Assembly (NCBI RefSeq): GCF_027887165.1
Contig: NC_077228.1
Coordinates: forward strand, 384,624,456 to 384,688,455
DNA length: 64,000 bases
Source: Monodelphis domestica
Taxonomy: Eukaryota > Chordata > Mammalia > Didelphimorphia > Didelphidae
Reading direction: 5' to 3'
Part shown: piece by piece, positions 1-13,500 of the stretch
How the letters are laid out: the number at the start of each line of letters is the position of its first letter
How positions within the stretch are numbered: position 1 is the stretch's first letter
Position numbers and translations under genes: made by a program
Notes under the pieces: model-generated
Told to the model about the DNA's origin: nothing
The model's input: only the letters and a program-made list of their open reading frames with translations
The model's database searches: none

Positions 1-340
1 AGAGGTCTCCTTGCCCGTCTGGAATGGGAAAATGGGGAGGGGGATGCCGCACAGTCCTAACAGGTCAGAACTAAGAAAAATAAAGAACAATATGAGGAAT
101 GAATAAAACAGGCACAGAGCTGATGGCCCAGGATAGTGTATTACTAAACCAGTACTAATGATTAATGCTTTCAATTTATGCTTGACTAAGCTGCAATTTA
201 TGTTTAACTAGTGCTAACTAGTGAGCAATGCGAGATTTCAGAGTAATAGGGGCTCTTCCTATTGCTACTCCTCACTGCCCGCTGCCAGCTTCCCTCATAG
301 GGATTTACTAATCCTGGCAAATTTGGGCAGGGAGAAGAAG
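1..340. other. no feature recognised
   Basis: AT-rich flanking sequence with no coding similarity or repeat that I can name. Confidence 0.5.
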
Positions 341-600
341 GAATAATAATAACGATACCTAACATTTATTTACTGCTTAATACATGCTATACACTATGTT
401 ATGCACTTTATACTCATTTTTTACTTTGATTCTTGCAACAACCCTGAGAGGAAGGTGTTATTATCCTCATTTTAAAGATGAGGAAACTGAGGCAAATGGA
501 GATTAAATGACTTAACAGGATTAAATATTTAACGGGGTTAAAAGGCCATATTTGAACTCAAATCTTCCTGATTCCAGGCCTAGCTCCAGGAGCCACCTCA
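341..600 (-). repeat. MIR/MAR1-type CORE-SINE, antisense
   Basis: Contains the antisense CORE-SINE landmarks: aacatttattta at the left, catttt-aaagatgaggaaactgaggc in the middle and a degraded tRNA-like head on the right. Confidence 0.7.
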
Positions 601-711
601 TTATCCTAATGAGTAATACAATGTAATCAATTAATATGTATTTATTGTGATGTGCAACAATAACAATAGTTGCTGAATTAAATTTCAGGACACTATATTA
701 GGGGTTTTAAA

Positions 712-845
712 GGATACCACTGTAAAATTGAGATAATAATAGCGTCTACTTCCTAAGACTGAGGAGAAAATGAGATATATCTAAAGTTCTTAGCATGGTG
801 ATTGGCACAGAGATGGTGCTTAATAAGTGCTTATTTTCTCCCTCC
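712..845 (+). repeat. MIR-type CORE-SINE, 3' half
   Basis: Sense 3' half of the same family: taaaattgagataataatag, then a degraded copy of the end consensus, gtgcttaataagtgctta. Confidence 0.6.
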
Positions 846-1299
846 TCCCCTTCCTTCCTTCCTTTCCCCCAAAGATTTGGATAGGCAATATAGCCTTAAT
901 CCACAGGTTTTCCATTGGTGTTTTTTGTTCATGTGTTCTTAAGATGAAAACCCACATTTTTAAGAAATAAGAGACAGAATCCTATTCTTAACTTATAACA
1001 TTTGGCCTATGAGGATAGGCAAATCTATCTCAGGTAAAATTTCAACAGCAGCAATGGTATTTATTTCTGTGAATTTATTTTATAAGTAAATTCAACAGTT
1101 TCTTAGTGATTTCATTCATTCAACAAACATTGGTTGATGCCTATTTTGTGTAAAATACTATGCTAGTCATCAGGAAAGTCATGACATTTACATAAAATGC
1201 GATTTCTATCCTCATACAGTATTATTAGTGTATATAAGGCCTGTTTTAGCTTTTCAGAGAAAGTAATAGACAAGCAAAAAGCCATTTTAATATAATCCA

Positions 1300-1500
1300 A
1301 ATCCAGCAAGCATTTATTAAACTTTTACTCTTAATAAGGCATTGGAGATAGAACAAAAAATCTTACAAGAGTAAGGAACTTACATTCTGTTGAGAGAGAT
1401 GTGTGTCCATACAAGGAGGAAGAGGAAAGTATTAACACCTGAACAGAAGCTTCAGAAGGATGGAGCTCATAGAAGGCAGAGAGAGAAGGAAATGCAGTAG
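1300..1500 (+). repeat. ancient interspersed repeat of unassigned family
   Basis: Shows the order seen in other copies in this window: agcatttattaa, then a 'size of stock' block (ggcattggagatagaacaaa), then ggaacttacattctg and a purine-rich stretch. I cannot name the family with confidence. Confidence 0.4.
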
Positions 1501-1703
1501 AGTCACAGGGAAAAACCTACACAAATGAATTGAAGGTGAGAGATAGAAGGCAGAGTTCAGGAACTGTATGTGGATTTAGACCAATCTTATTTTGTTGCCC
1601 TATACATATTTGTTACAAAGCAAGTCTTCTATGGAGTGGGATATGTTGGTGATGCAAAAAGATAATCAGTAAATATATTAAAAATATTTTTTAATATACA
1701 GAA

Positions 1704-1900
1704 GAGGACAGCTAGTTGGTTCAGTGGGTAGAGAGCCAGATCTGGAGTTGAGAGGACCTGCTTTCAAATCTGGCCTCAGATGCTTCCTAGTTGTATGACT
1801 CTGGGCAAATCACTTAACTCGATTTGCCTAGACCTTGCTGCTCTTCTGCCTTGTAATCAATACTGATATCGATTTTAATAAGATAAGGGTTTAAACAAAA
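1704..1900 (+). repeat. tRNA-derived marsupial SINE (short-tail type)
   Basis: Begins gacagctagttggttcagtg, followed by a tRNA-like B-box region (tttcaaatctggcctcaga) and the specific 3' end with an ...atactgatatcgatttt...ataagggttt tail. Several copies of this type occur in the window. Confidence 0.75.
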
Positions 1901-2871
1901 ATAAAGGTATAGAAGAAAACAAAAAAGTATGGAAACCACAAATAGAACAATTTTGTCAATATCTTATTAAATTTCCTTTATATATGTACTCTCTCTATAT
2001 TTCTTTATTATATATATTTCTTTAAAATAATCTGCATACAACAGTTTGCTTTGTCATATTATCTTTTTTTCTTGTCTGTCTTTAAGTACTGAAATGTTTG
2101 TGTGTAAGGATGATTAATGCATGCAAATGAAAAGTTTAAATTTAAGATAAAAAAATAAAACAAGAAGTCACCAATTTGCTTGGAACATGGACTTTGTGAT
2201 AGCCTGGAATGATATTCTTAAGTCAGATTTTGAAAAGCTTTAACTGTCAAGCTGAGGATTTTTCAGAATTTCAAGGAATTTGTCTTTTTTCTAGAGGAAA
2301 CAGGGAGTCACTGAAGATTCTTGAGGAGGGATATTACTTTAACCAAATTACACTGTGTACTGTTAAGTGGGATTCTTGAGGTTGATGATTGAGATGATGT
2401 GTCAACATCTATACTTTCCAATTAGTTTTTCTCTCACAGAATTTTTCCTTCCCTGCACCTTTAACTCTTAGTCAATTCTTAATTGTCTTAACTCATATTT
2501 AACATTTATCCCATTTTTTACAAGTTCTTCTGAGCAACTCTCAAAACTGACAGCCTTAGATATGTTTTATTAGTTTGTCCTTTGGTTTTCATCACAGAAC
2601 TGTTTCCAAAATGAACACATGCTTTGCAACAGAGCATAGAAAGCCAGAACCAAAAATAGACATTTTTTATACAAGTTGTTCTCTGCTAGGTGTGGGGGGA
2701 CATAGCTCTAATTCTTGCTATTGGGGAGGCTCATTCTGGTGGATCATGAGCTTTGGAATTCTGAACTGCATTAGGCAAAGCTGATCAGGTGTCCACGCTA
2801 TGTTTGGGGCCATTCTGTTAAGCCCTGAAGAGCAGAGGGCCACTAGCTTGCCTAAGGAGAGGAATAGAACT

Positions 2872-2877
2872 TTTATT
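2872..2877 (-). promoter_or_regulatory. possible GPRC6A polyadenylation signal
   Basis: AATAAA on the minus strand about 600 bases past the GPRC6A stop. A second AATAAA lies at 2566-2571. I found no nearer canonical hexamer. Neither has an obvious GU-rich element that would decide between them, so this is only a candidate. Confidence 0.2.
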
Positions 2878-2926
2878 CAGATCAGAAGTGGAATTGGACC
2901 ATGAATAGCTGCTGCAATTCTATCTT

Positions 2927-3040
2927 ATAGTAGTAGTAGTCTCTTGGTAACCAAGGATGACGATTGTCTTTGTGCGTTTTTGTGCACAAAGACACTTGTG
3001 CATGAAGATTTAAGTGGAAAAGTTGATTCTATCCTAGATA
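2927..3040 (-). repeat. RTE-type SINE, 3'-end fragment with (ACT)n tail
   Basis: Shares tagtagtagtct, then the gatgattgtctttgtg and acacttgtgcatgaag blocks with the element at 58181-58741. Read on the minus strand the copy ends in an (ACT)n tail. It lies where the GPRC6A 3' UTR could extend. Confidence 0.55.
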
Positions 3041-3472
3041 ATATAGGAAGACCCAGTCTCAAAACAAAAAAGCCAGACAAAATCAAAATAAAAAAAATCA
3101 CTTTCCACATTTTGAAGGAGATGAAAAATATTTGTTGTTTCAGGCAAGTATGAATAATTTACTTTTTCTTCATTAATTACTTCTGTTGTGGATCGAATGG
3201 TAATGAATCAGTCCCAAAGAGAGCTACAGTGAAGAATCTGGAAGGGCCCACCCTGGAGTTTCACTTAAGAATAAGCCAAATCTCTAAAAGAGGCCAAGAA
3301 GGTTTGGGGCTACAACAATTCAGTGCTATGAAGAGAGTGTGAGTTTATCTTTGATGATAATTTTGATATGGAAAGGCTCAGGGAAAGAATTAGGCAATGG
3401 TGACTCCTGACCTCAAATGCTATTGCTCTTCTTCCCTGGAAGCATTCATTGATGCACTGAGGAGTTCTTCAT

Positions 3473-4599
3473 TCATATGCTTGATGTCCTTTTTCTTGGG
3501 AGTATTCCAATCATATTTTTAGCAGTTCTTTTCCTTGGAGATTGTACATGCTTAGCCATTTGTGCCTGGCTGACCTTGCCTTGCTCAGATGTACCTGGAG
3601 TCTTGCAATGGAAGTTCTGGTTAGGAAGAGAGTCTTCACTGGGTCCAGAATCCAATGAAATATGACTTACATTAAGGCTGCATGCACTTTGGGAAGAGTA
3701 TGTATACAAAGTCTTGAGGAAGGCAGATTTTGTATTGGTCTCCTGCTTACAGAGAATGATGTAACATTTAGGAAAAAATGTGCAACACAGAATTCCATAG
3801 TTAGATATTAAAATGACAATGATCTCCACAGCTGGTAGGTATTTGCCAAAAGTTGTGGCATAAACGGGGATAAATATTATCCATGAAATGAAGTAAATGA
3901 GCATGCCAAATGTTATGAACTTAGCCTCATTGTAATTTGCTGGCAACTTTCTGCCTTTAAAGGCAGATATGAAGCAAATGAATGCCAGGATAGCTATGTA
4001 GCTTAGCATGGTGCCCAAGGCCATGATGGAGCCCTCATCGCACTCCAAGATAATAACTCGGGGTATGGAGAAATTCTCCTCCACAAAAGGCGCAGCAAAT
4101 AGGAGCCATATTGTACAGATGATCATCTGAATCCCTGTGCAAATCACTATGATGGGTATGGGCTTGTAAAGGCGCTTCAGACACTTTTGCAATCTGGGTT
4201 CAAAGCTGAAGGCTAGAAGAATTTTCAGGGATTTTGTCAGGATGCAGGAGATGCATAGGGCAAAGCTCATGCCAAAGAGGGTCTGCCTGGTTTTACACTT
4301 GAAGTCTTGTGGCTCTCCCACAAAAAGGCTCGTGCTGACAAAGTTGAAGAAGTGGCAGAGGAGAATCACATAGCAGATGATCAGGCCTCCAGAGGACTTT
4401 ACCACAGGGGTATTCAGGTTTCTAGTAAATATTATTCCAACTGCAAAAGTGCAGATGATCCCCAGTGTTGAGAGGGTCAGGAGCATAATGGCGAACCAGT
4501 CATTCCAGTTGAGATACTCAACTTCTTTCTCAAAGCAAACAGTACTATTTACTGGGGCCCAGTGGGTCTTATTGTCACACAACAGGCAATAATCCATAT
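3473..4599 (-). CDS. GPRC6A: GPRC6A coding exon 6 (seven-transmembrane domain and tail, stop codon)
   Basis: 1127 bp: two bases complete Asp555, then residues 556-929 and the stop at 3473-3475. The acceptor is ctctttcatag. Approximate helices: TM1 589-612, TM2 624-644, TM3 659-683, TM4 701-725, TM5 745-768, TM6 780-805, TM7 809-836. Intracellular loop 3 contains RKLP at 771-774. TM7 ends with FFPKCY (829-834), the class C counterpart of the NPxxY region. The tail carries PRKRT twice (909-913 and 922-926) and ends TSSI. The open frame extends upstream of the acceptor into intron 5, but that part has no homology. Confidence 0.97.
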
Positions 4600-7500
4600 C
4601 TATGAAAGAGAAGGCAGTGGGTCTGTAAGAATCCAAGTGGCCATTGGTAGGAGAGGCTGGGGCATTGTAAAGAATTATTTGGATGGTTCTGACTCTAACA
4701 TGAAAGAACACCGTTTAGACATAGACAGTGGTCAAGAAGGTCTAAATATAAAAGTATTTAGTGTTCTTACAGAGAGAGAAAGAGAAGGAACCAGCTGAGG
4801 GAAGAGACAAAGAAGTAAATATGGAAGTAGAGTGATAAAGACTTAGGTGGGATTTAGGGACAAAGTATATATATATGTGTAGGGAAACACATACTTTTGT
4901 ATTCACGGTAACAGAGTACCCAAGACTCAGGAAAGAAGATAAGAAGAAGGAACCTAGAGAGTTTTCCAAGAAGGAATATATTTGCAGAGGATCTGGTTTC
5001 TTTTGGATGAATAATAATGATGGATATAGAGGCAGCTAGATGGATAGAGTGATAGACTGGACCTCAGGAAAGCCCAAGTTCAAATCATTCCTCAGATATT
5101 TATTTGCTATGATTAAGTGACTAGAGAAGTCACTAAGTCTCTGCCTGCCTTGATTTCCGCAACTGTAAAATGAGGATAAAAATAACATCTACTTCACAGG
5201 GTTGTTGTGAGAATAAAATGAAACAACATGTAATGCATTTTGCAAACAGTGCATTCTATTAATACTAGCTATTATTATTAGCTACTGTGTAGTTTGGAAA
5301 ACAGAGGAACTATGTTAGACCACCTTAGAAAGTGCTGGTGATCCTTCTCTGGTGGTACAGTGGTCATCTCTAGGTTAGACTATTTATCAGGGGACAGGGA
5401 TGGGGACTGGACCTATGATTTCATTGTACAGGGAACTTCCAGTGAAGAAATTCTCTCTCTACCAATAATTGTCTGTACTTTTTTTGAAACTACAGTCAAA
5501 AAAAAGAAGAAGAAAAAAGAAACAGTCTTAGAGAGTTATTTAGAGCACTGAAATGTTAATTGAGAATTCCGTGTCTGTCAGAGGTGGGACTTGAACTAGG
5601 GTATTCTTGACCCTGAGGTCAACTCTATTATCTCCTATGCCAAAACTGTCTCTCATAGATCCTTCTATATACTGGAAATGGAGTCATTTTAAAAATATCA
5701 GAATCCCAGGCACCAGAATTAACATTACAGATTTCATTGTATTCTGGTATCAGGGTATTCAATGCAAGTAATTTCTATTCCCATCTTTTCCAAAACAGAA
5801 AACCAATCTCATTAACAAAGAAAAGGAAATGAGCTTTCTTGCTCCTTATAATCGCCTTCTTTTCTCAGGGCTTCATGAATCTGTGATTTCATCAAATTCC
5901 ATCAATGCAGATTATAACCTCTACAGCACAGTTGACAGCCTTCTTGGGTTACTGTGGCTGAAAAATTCTTTTCCTAGTGGTTAACCTAGTGAAGAATATC
6001 TTTAAACTTAGTTGGACTAGTCCTCCAACAATACAGCTACATCTGTAGACCACATCTGTGCTTGTTGCCTTTCTAGTCTGATAGGAATTAAAGGAGGTTT
6101 TATTCCACTGGTATGGCCTTTGAGAGCCCAAGTTCAATTCCAATGACAAAAGGAGGCTTCCAATGAAGTTTTAGTGGATACTTACCCAAAGTTCTTTCAT
6201 TGATGTTGAGCTGTGGCCTCAAATAAATAGAAGCAGGACCCACAACTTGTGTTTGGTTGTCCTTATTGATGCATATTGACTTAATTTTAAGACATATATA
6301 TGCATATACATAATTGTATTTTTACTTAGTTAAATATTTCCCAATTACATTTTTATGCAGTTTTTATACTGTTTAGGCTATACAAGGGAGTGTTATGGGT
6401 TCATAGTCAAACTCTGTGGTTGACACATCTACTACAGAGGATAGATCTTTGGACCTGGGCGATCTTGTCTTGTACTTATTAGTAGCACTTAAATATTTAT
6501 TGAAGTGAATTAGAGGGAATTGAAATGGTGGAATGTGAAATATGTTGCAATTTTATATTGTAAGAAAAGGGAAGAACCTTCAGAGAAAGAACTACTGGAA
6601 TAATCTTTCACATCAGTGTATTTGTGATTTTATTTTGGAGTTTTGGTTATGTATGAGTTTGCTCTTACAATAGTGACCATTGTGGAAGTGTGTTTTGCAT
6701 GACAATAAAAAATGGGAAAAAAAGATAGAAAAAAAATAAAAAAGGGAAGAGATCCTAAAGCAGTTACAAGAAGTTATTTAAACATATAAAAATAGCATTT
6801 TTATGCTGCTTTACAGTTTGCAAACACTTTACAAATATTATCTCATTTGAGTCTCACAAAAACCCTGGGAGAGACCTCCTTAAGAAGAAACTGGATTGAT
6901 TTTGATGTTCTCTTGCATAAAAGTAAGTGTAGCCCAGGTCATATTATCTCTCCAGGTCTTATCCATCTCTCGGCTCTGAGGCTATGTTGCCATTACAAAG
7001 AGGCCCCAATGGGTGGCAAGATAATCAAGAACTCCTCTCCAAGGTTCAGCTTCTAGGATCAGGAAGTCTTGCCCTTTTAGGGCTCTGATGGCTGCTGACC
7101 TCTCTAATCCTTTAATTTGCTCTCTGGTCTGATCACTATGATATTATTAAAGATAGGAATGACAAACAATAAGTTACTAGCAACTCTCTGCTATCAGGAG
7201 TCAACCTCCTTGTCCCCATTGAGAGTTCCTTCTTTCATGTCTTAATTTTTTTACCACTGGTTGGGGATATTGATAAGATCACCCACATATACCTGCTTGC
7301 TACATCCAGGTGTCTCTGGGCTGTTCTTGTGCTCAGTTAGTCCTGCCATTCAGGGCATAATAACAACTATTTTAACAATAATAATAGCTAACTTTAATAC
7401 AATGATTTAAGGCTCTCAAGGTACTTTAAGGATATTTATTATCTTATTATCCTCTGTTGTGACACAGGGGCTGTTATTATCCCCCTTTGACATCTTGACT

Positions 7501-10500
7501 TGGCAGGTATATTTTTCGAGACTTTTCCCTTAACTGGGTATGTCGCCACTTTTTTCTGAAAGAAAGATATGACTGAGGGAAAACAGACTCAGCAAGAGTC
7601 CTGTGAGAATCTGGAAGGACACAATAGAAAATGTCAGACTCGAAAAGAGTGGTATAGGTTGAGTCTTTGGATAGTGGACATGTTTTACTTACCTGTCTGA
7701 TTGGTGTAATAATTTTCAGGGCAGCTTACACATTCGTAACAGCATGTGTGCGGGCTTTGGGTGGTTTTCTTCATCTGACCTGGAGTGCATTCCCTCGAAC
7801 ATTTAGATTGAATTTTCTAGGAAAATTGGAATGAAAACAAATACTTTCAGTGTTTTAACTTACAATGTAAATGTAAATTCTTGGAAAGACATTTAGATAC
7901 ATGTGTTTATATCAATTTCATGACAACTAGAAGACTGAAAACAAGGTTAAAAAGCTAAAACAAATAAAATATCAGAGAAGGTTTTTTTTTTAAGGAGAAA
8001 TCCAGTCTTAAATATTTTAAACTGTGTGTATTTGTATAATTGTTAATTTCTTGAAAAGGTTTTAAATATGCAGAGAAATAAGGGCAGCTAGATGTTACAA
8101 TGGATAGAGTGCCTAGCTTGGAGTCAAGAAGAATTGAGTTGAAATCCAACCTCTGATACTACTAATTGTGTGACCCTAGGCAAGTCACTTAATCCTATTT
8201 GCCTCAGTTTTCTTATCTATAAAATGAGCTAGAGAAGGAAATGGCAAACCAACCACTCCATCTTGGCCAAGAAAACCATGACCCCAGAAGGGGTCATGAA
8301 GATTTGAACATGATTGAAAAACAACTAAAACAAATGGAGAGTAGGCAGAGATGGAAGTAGAATGCAGACCCTAGATTCATCTCTTCCACTGGGACAGTGG
8401 AAGGAATAGTCATAGGACATAAATTCCTCTCTCTGGTACAGACCATCTCTGTGACTGTCAACAAGTCAGTTAACCCACTTTGACTTTGGTTTCAGCATCT
8501 GAAAAAGGAGGTGGTGGTTGGACAAAATGACCTCTCAGATGCTTTCTAGTTCCTGCAAGTTATTTTGATGTATGGGGTACCCTGGAGATCAGGGATTCTT
8601 AGCCCTAATGGGGCTATGGATAGATTTCAGAGGGTGTCTAAACTTGAGCAGGGTGGGCAGAAATTACATCTTCATTTTTCTTAACCTCTAACTGAAATTT
8701 GGTATTTCATTCAATTATTTAAAAACAATATACTGAGAAGGGATACGTGTTATACAACAACAGTTAAAAACTCCTATGCTGGAGATTCTCCTTTCTGGGG
8801 TAAAGGGAGGGGAGAAGATTTTTGAAGATATAGTTTGTATAAATCTGATGAGTCTTTGAAAATGGTCAAGATTAAAGTGGTGAAAATATCTCCCTCTAGG
8901 TTTAAGATAGAGATCTTTTAAAAATTATGCTCCCAATCCTTAAGACATAAATAATATTTAAACATGCAAAGTGAGTTGTCTGGTTTTGGAGTTTGAAGAT
9001 GCTGGTTCCTATCCCAGTTCAGGCACAAGAGAGCTCAGTTCAGCAGTCCCAGCTGTGTGTCTTTGGGCAAGATGCTTAAATTTATGATATTGTCTCTGGC
9101 ACAGAGAGGTAGAATGGTCTAGTCTAAAGAATAAAGGCCTAGCTTTGGGGTCAGGAACATATGGGTTCAAGCCTTACCTTTGATTCATACCACCTATGTG
9201 GCCATGGACAAGTTACTTGACCACACAGTGTCTCAGGAAACTGTTAAAAGATTATTAGAGTTGAGTTGCTGATCTGTGTTGGTTTCTATACCAGCCCTCC
9301 CCTAAACCAATGAAATTACAAATTCAGGAAGAAAGAAGAGTAAGAAGAAAAGGAGGAGGAGGAAGAGGTATTTCTAAATTTGGATATTCCACGATGATAG
9401 TTCACATTAATTTCATTGGATCTCCCATTTTGTTGCAAACTCATATTGATCTTTTTGTCCACTTAAACTCCTAAATCTTTTTTAGACAAACTACTTACTA
9501 TACATCTTCCATCTTATATATGTAAAGTTGACTTTTTAAGACTTGCATAAGAATTTATCCCTGTTGAATTTGATATAATTAGATTTCTCAGTGCATAGGG
9601 CACTTGCTCTATGCTACCAATTCTTTGACTTTTACAGCTATATTATGACACTTGCTATAAGACAGATCAATCTCAGCTTACTTATTTTAACTTGAAAATA
9701 GTGTCAAGAGGTTAAATAAAACTTTTTTCAAGGCTATATGGAGATTTTTGTTGCTGAGGTCATAACACTACTAGAAAAAATTCAAGACTGAAGCCATTTC
9801 ATTGTCCTACACATCTGTTTTAATGTAGAGAAGAAAGTGACCTGAGTATAGGATAAATGTGCCTAGATTTAAAAAAAAAATCATCTCATGTCTTAGAATC
9901 AATACTGTGTCAGTTCTAAGGCAGATAGATTAAGAGTGGTAAAGCTTAGGCAATGAAAGTTAAGTGATTTTTCCAGGGTCACATAGACAGGAAGTATCTG
10001 AGATCAGACTTGAACTCAGAACTTCCTGTCTCTAGGCCTGGCTCTCTATCCACTGGACCACCTAAGTACCCCCAAATGTGCCTGGAATTTGAATGACTTC
10101 TTGATGTGGTGCCCTTGTGCTGACAATCTCTTTTGTGATTTAAACACAGTTATGATAAATGCTGGATTATCTATGTTGTGGGTTATTTGATTTGAGGATT
10201 ACCCACAATAAAATTTTAATCTAACGTGTCATCCAGGTATTGTATACTTAGGAAAGAGAAAATAATTTTTCTATTAGCCAGTGTGAAATATCATGAAGGA
10301 GATGAATCTAGGCTTCTCTCTACCCCATCCTTGCGTTTATCATTCAACATGTTTTGGTGGCATTTTGACTGCCCAACTAGTTGATAAAGATTGACAGTTG
10401 ATACTAAATAGTTACTATTCTAATGTTTCATGGTGCTGTGGAAGTGAGCCTCAATTCTTGAAGACTCTGCCAGGAAAGCATATGTTTGGACAGATTCAAT

Positions 10501-13500
10501 CATGCTGGAGAAACTTTAAGTATATCCTCAGCAATAGACTATGTTTGTTCTCCAAGGTCCAGCCTAGTTAAATATAGAGAGGCTTATTACCTTTAGGTTA
10601 GCTAACTGGTGTGAAATTTGTTGGCCATACCAATCCATGGAACAAAAATTTGTAGATATTGCCTCATCCCTGTTTGTGGTTTAAAGATATGTTTATGAGG
10701 ATGAGGAAGAAGAGAAAAAGCTTTAGAGCAGGGAGAAAAGATACTGCTATGCTTCTTCCTCAAAGTGGCTACCACCACTAGATAGATCGTTTGCTCCAAT
10801 AGGGATGCACAATGCACTGTGACCCCCACATAGCCATTGTCAGAAGCACCATCCATGACAATTTCACCTCTGCCTCTCATTTACCCAGTGATCTTAACAT
10901 TTCAGGGGAGTTAAGGATAGATTATTTTTCTAGAAAAAGTTAGAGAATTCAACTATGTGCCGTAAGAAAAAGGGTCAAAAGATGCTTACAAAGACATAAT
11001 GAATTTACCTGGTGGTTTCTTGGTCATTGAAATAAATCACTATGTATTTGGCATGGCTGCTATGATTATCAGAAAAATCACAATAAAGACCAGTCATTTG
11101 GAAGTATACAGACTGATTTGGAAGGGACCTCTTTTACCCCTCTAGGCCAACTTGTATATTAATAACAAGAACTAACATTTAAATAACATCATAAGGTTGG
11201 AAAAGTGTTTTTAAAGTGCTTTATATTATTTCAGAGGTTGACAAATTAAATGATTTGCCTGAGGCTACATTTGAACTTAGGTTTTCATGACCCCTGGTCC
11301 AGAGCTCTATCCTCTACCTGTATCAGTAATCTTAGTAAAAATTCCACTATGTAACATACCTGATAAGTAGTCATTTTGTCCATTCTTTGAAGATTGCTAG
11401 GGTATCCCATTCTACTTGGGGATAATTCATAGTTGAGAATTTTTTCCTTTGATCAAATCTAAGTATGCCTCTAATTTGAGCTAAAAACAATAAATGTTTG
11501 GTGAATGAATGAATCAAATATCTTTTCAGTGTCAGCTCCTGACCCTCTTCTGAAATGCAAGTTTTGACAAGAAAAACACAATATCAGTATTATGACTTAT
11601 TTTTCTTAAAGGTTTGGAGTCAGGAAGACCTGTGGGCATTTAATATCTCTGAGCCTTAGTTTTCACACATGTAAAATAGAGATGATGGTACCTACTTGTA
11701 GAATCTACATCACAGAGTTGTTATTAGGGTTTAAATGAGATGATGAGTGATTGGTGAGTGGGTCCTATGGCCAATTTTTTAGTTACCCTTTACTTAACCA
11801 AATCTACGCATCACTCTAGGCTCCTTTTCATCTGCCCAACTCTGCTTTGGCAGTATCTTTTCCACTCCATTCTCCTTGCTTTCCAGTTCTGAAACTGTGT
11901 TACTGGGAGGGGTTATTAATCAATTCCCTTATGTTTTTTCTCATCATCCAGATATCTAAAACTAAAACATCCCTTCCTGGCCAAACTCTTCTCCCTTTTC
12001 CCCAACTATCTGTATGTTTCCCTCTATTTGAATATAAGCTTCTTGAGCACAGGGGTTGTCTTTTACATTTGCATCCCCTTCACTTAGCATAGTGCTTGCC
12101 ACATAGGATAGTGATTAAAAATGCTTTTTCTTTTATTCATATAAAGCACTTTGTAAACTTTGTGGAATAATATTGATCGATTATCATTATTATTGTTACT
12201 ATTATTCTTTAAAGAAAACACCATTTTTCTATTGCAATGTCATGATGGGAACGTTAATGAAGGAATGTCATTTAAAACCTTCTCATACTCAGATTTATTA
12301 GGCATGTACCCAGACTAATGGGTGTTTTGGTGCAGGGTAGTATTAAAGTACCTTTAGATTCCTGAATTCCTTTTCAGTTCCATTATCTTTAAAAATGAAA
12401 TCATCTTTTTCTAGATCATATTCAGCCATGGTGATAATGGTCATGCGCCCATCGACTTCCTTCCAAAGCAGAACATCATATCCAGTGTTAATGTCCCCTT
12501 GTGAATCAAATTGAAATTCATTCTTGCCATCAGTAAATGTCACATTTTTAAGTGCTTCAAGTAACTATGCAAAAACATAAAAAATCCAGAAAGCAATTTA
12601 ACACATACATGATCTCAATGTGATATCAGATATTTTTAATGTGTGGCATGGAAAGGGTGCTAGATTCAGAGGATGAAGAAAAGGAAGCCAAGAGAGGTGA
12701 AAAAATTAGCCCAAGGTCAGAGATAATTAGTGGTAGAGTTTGAAATAAAATGTAGGGTCTCCTGATTCACTCTTATATTGTGCCCCTGCTATTACACTAT
12801 GCACTATATGTACTATCTATGTCACTGGGTGGTAGTCATGTGAGAAGCAGTTTATTAACCTTAAAGCACTGTATAGTTGTGGATTATCATTGTAAGTATT
12901 CAAATTAAAGTATTATAAATGTACTTTCTGGGGTTATATTGGTGTACAATACCATCTTCCATTTTTGTTAAAAAAGTATTTTTTTACTGTAAGATAGAGA
13001 AAATGAATAAATTCTATTTTTTCCTGTCAATAATTAATTTAAAAATCCTCTTTAATCCTACCTAAAGATCACAAAACCATGTTCTTCTGAAACAAAGGCA
13101 TAAAAGAGAATGTGAGCAGCATGATTGAATGTGACTATTTTGAGTGAGTCCCTATCTGTGGTACTATTGATTATAATATTGACTATATCAATAACCAAAC
13201 TAATAGAAATCAATAGATGCATAAAAAGCCTTTGACAAAAGACAACACCCATTCTTATTAAAAACATTAGAAAGCATAGGAATAAATGGGCTTTTCCTTA
13301 ATATGATACGTAGTATCTACCTAAAACCATCATTAAGTATCATCTGCAATGGGGATAACTTAGAAGCCTTCCCAGTAAGATCAGAGGTGAAGCAAGGATG
13401 CCCATTATCACCACTATTATTTAATATTGTACTAGAAATATTATCTTTAGCAATATGGGAAGAAAAAGAAATTGAAGGATTATAATATAGCTTTACTTCC

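Larger units (their letters stand above)
4600..7692 (-). other. GPRC6A: GPRC6A intron 5 (3093 bp, phase 1)
   Basis: Donor gtaagt, acceptor ctctttcatag. It holds a CORE-SINE (5031-5283), an L1 3' end (6560-6760) and antisense SINE fragments at 6790-6885 and 7365-7500. I recognise nothing else in it. Confidence 0.9.
7817..12351 (-). other. GPRC6A: GPRC6A intron 4 (4535 bp, phase 0)
   Basis: Donor gtactt (weak at +5), acceptor ttttcctag. Contains SINEs at 8082-8334 and 9868-10073, SINE remnants near 8398-8570, 9000-9240, 11162-11325 and 11640-11760, and an L2 3' end at about 11980-12125. Nothing is recognised in 10080-11160. Confidence 0.9.

Noticed and set aside
1704..1900. tRNA-like heads of the SINEs as tRNA genes
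   Set aside because: Only A/B-box-like promoter parts remain, with no cloverleaf and repeated SINE bodies downstream.
2575..2784. Short plus-strand frame of 69 codons
   Set aside because: Serine- and cysteine-rich chance frame, no homology.
3477..3665. Open frames on the plus strand across GPRC6A exon 6 (3477-3665, 4377-4592, 4562-4798)
   Set aside because: They are the antisense of conserved receptor codons and resemble no protein.
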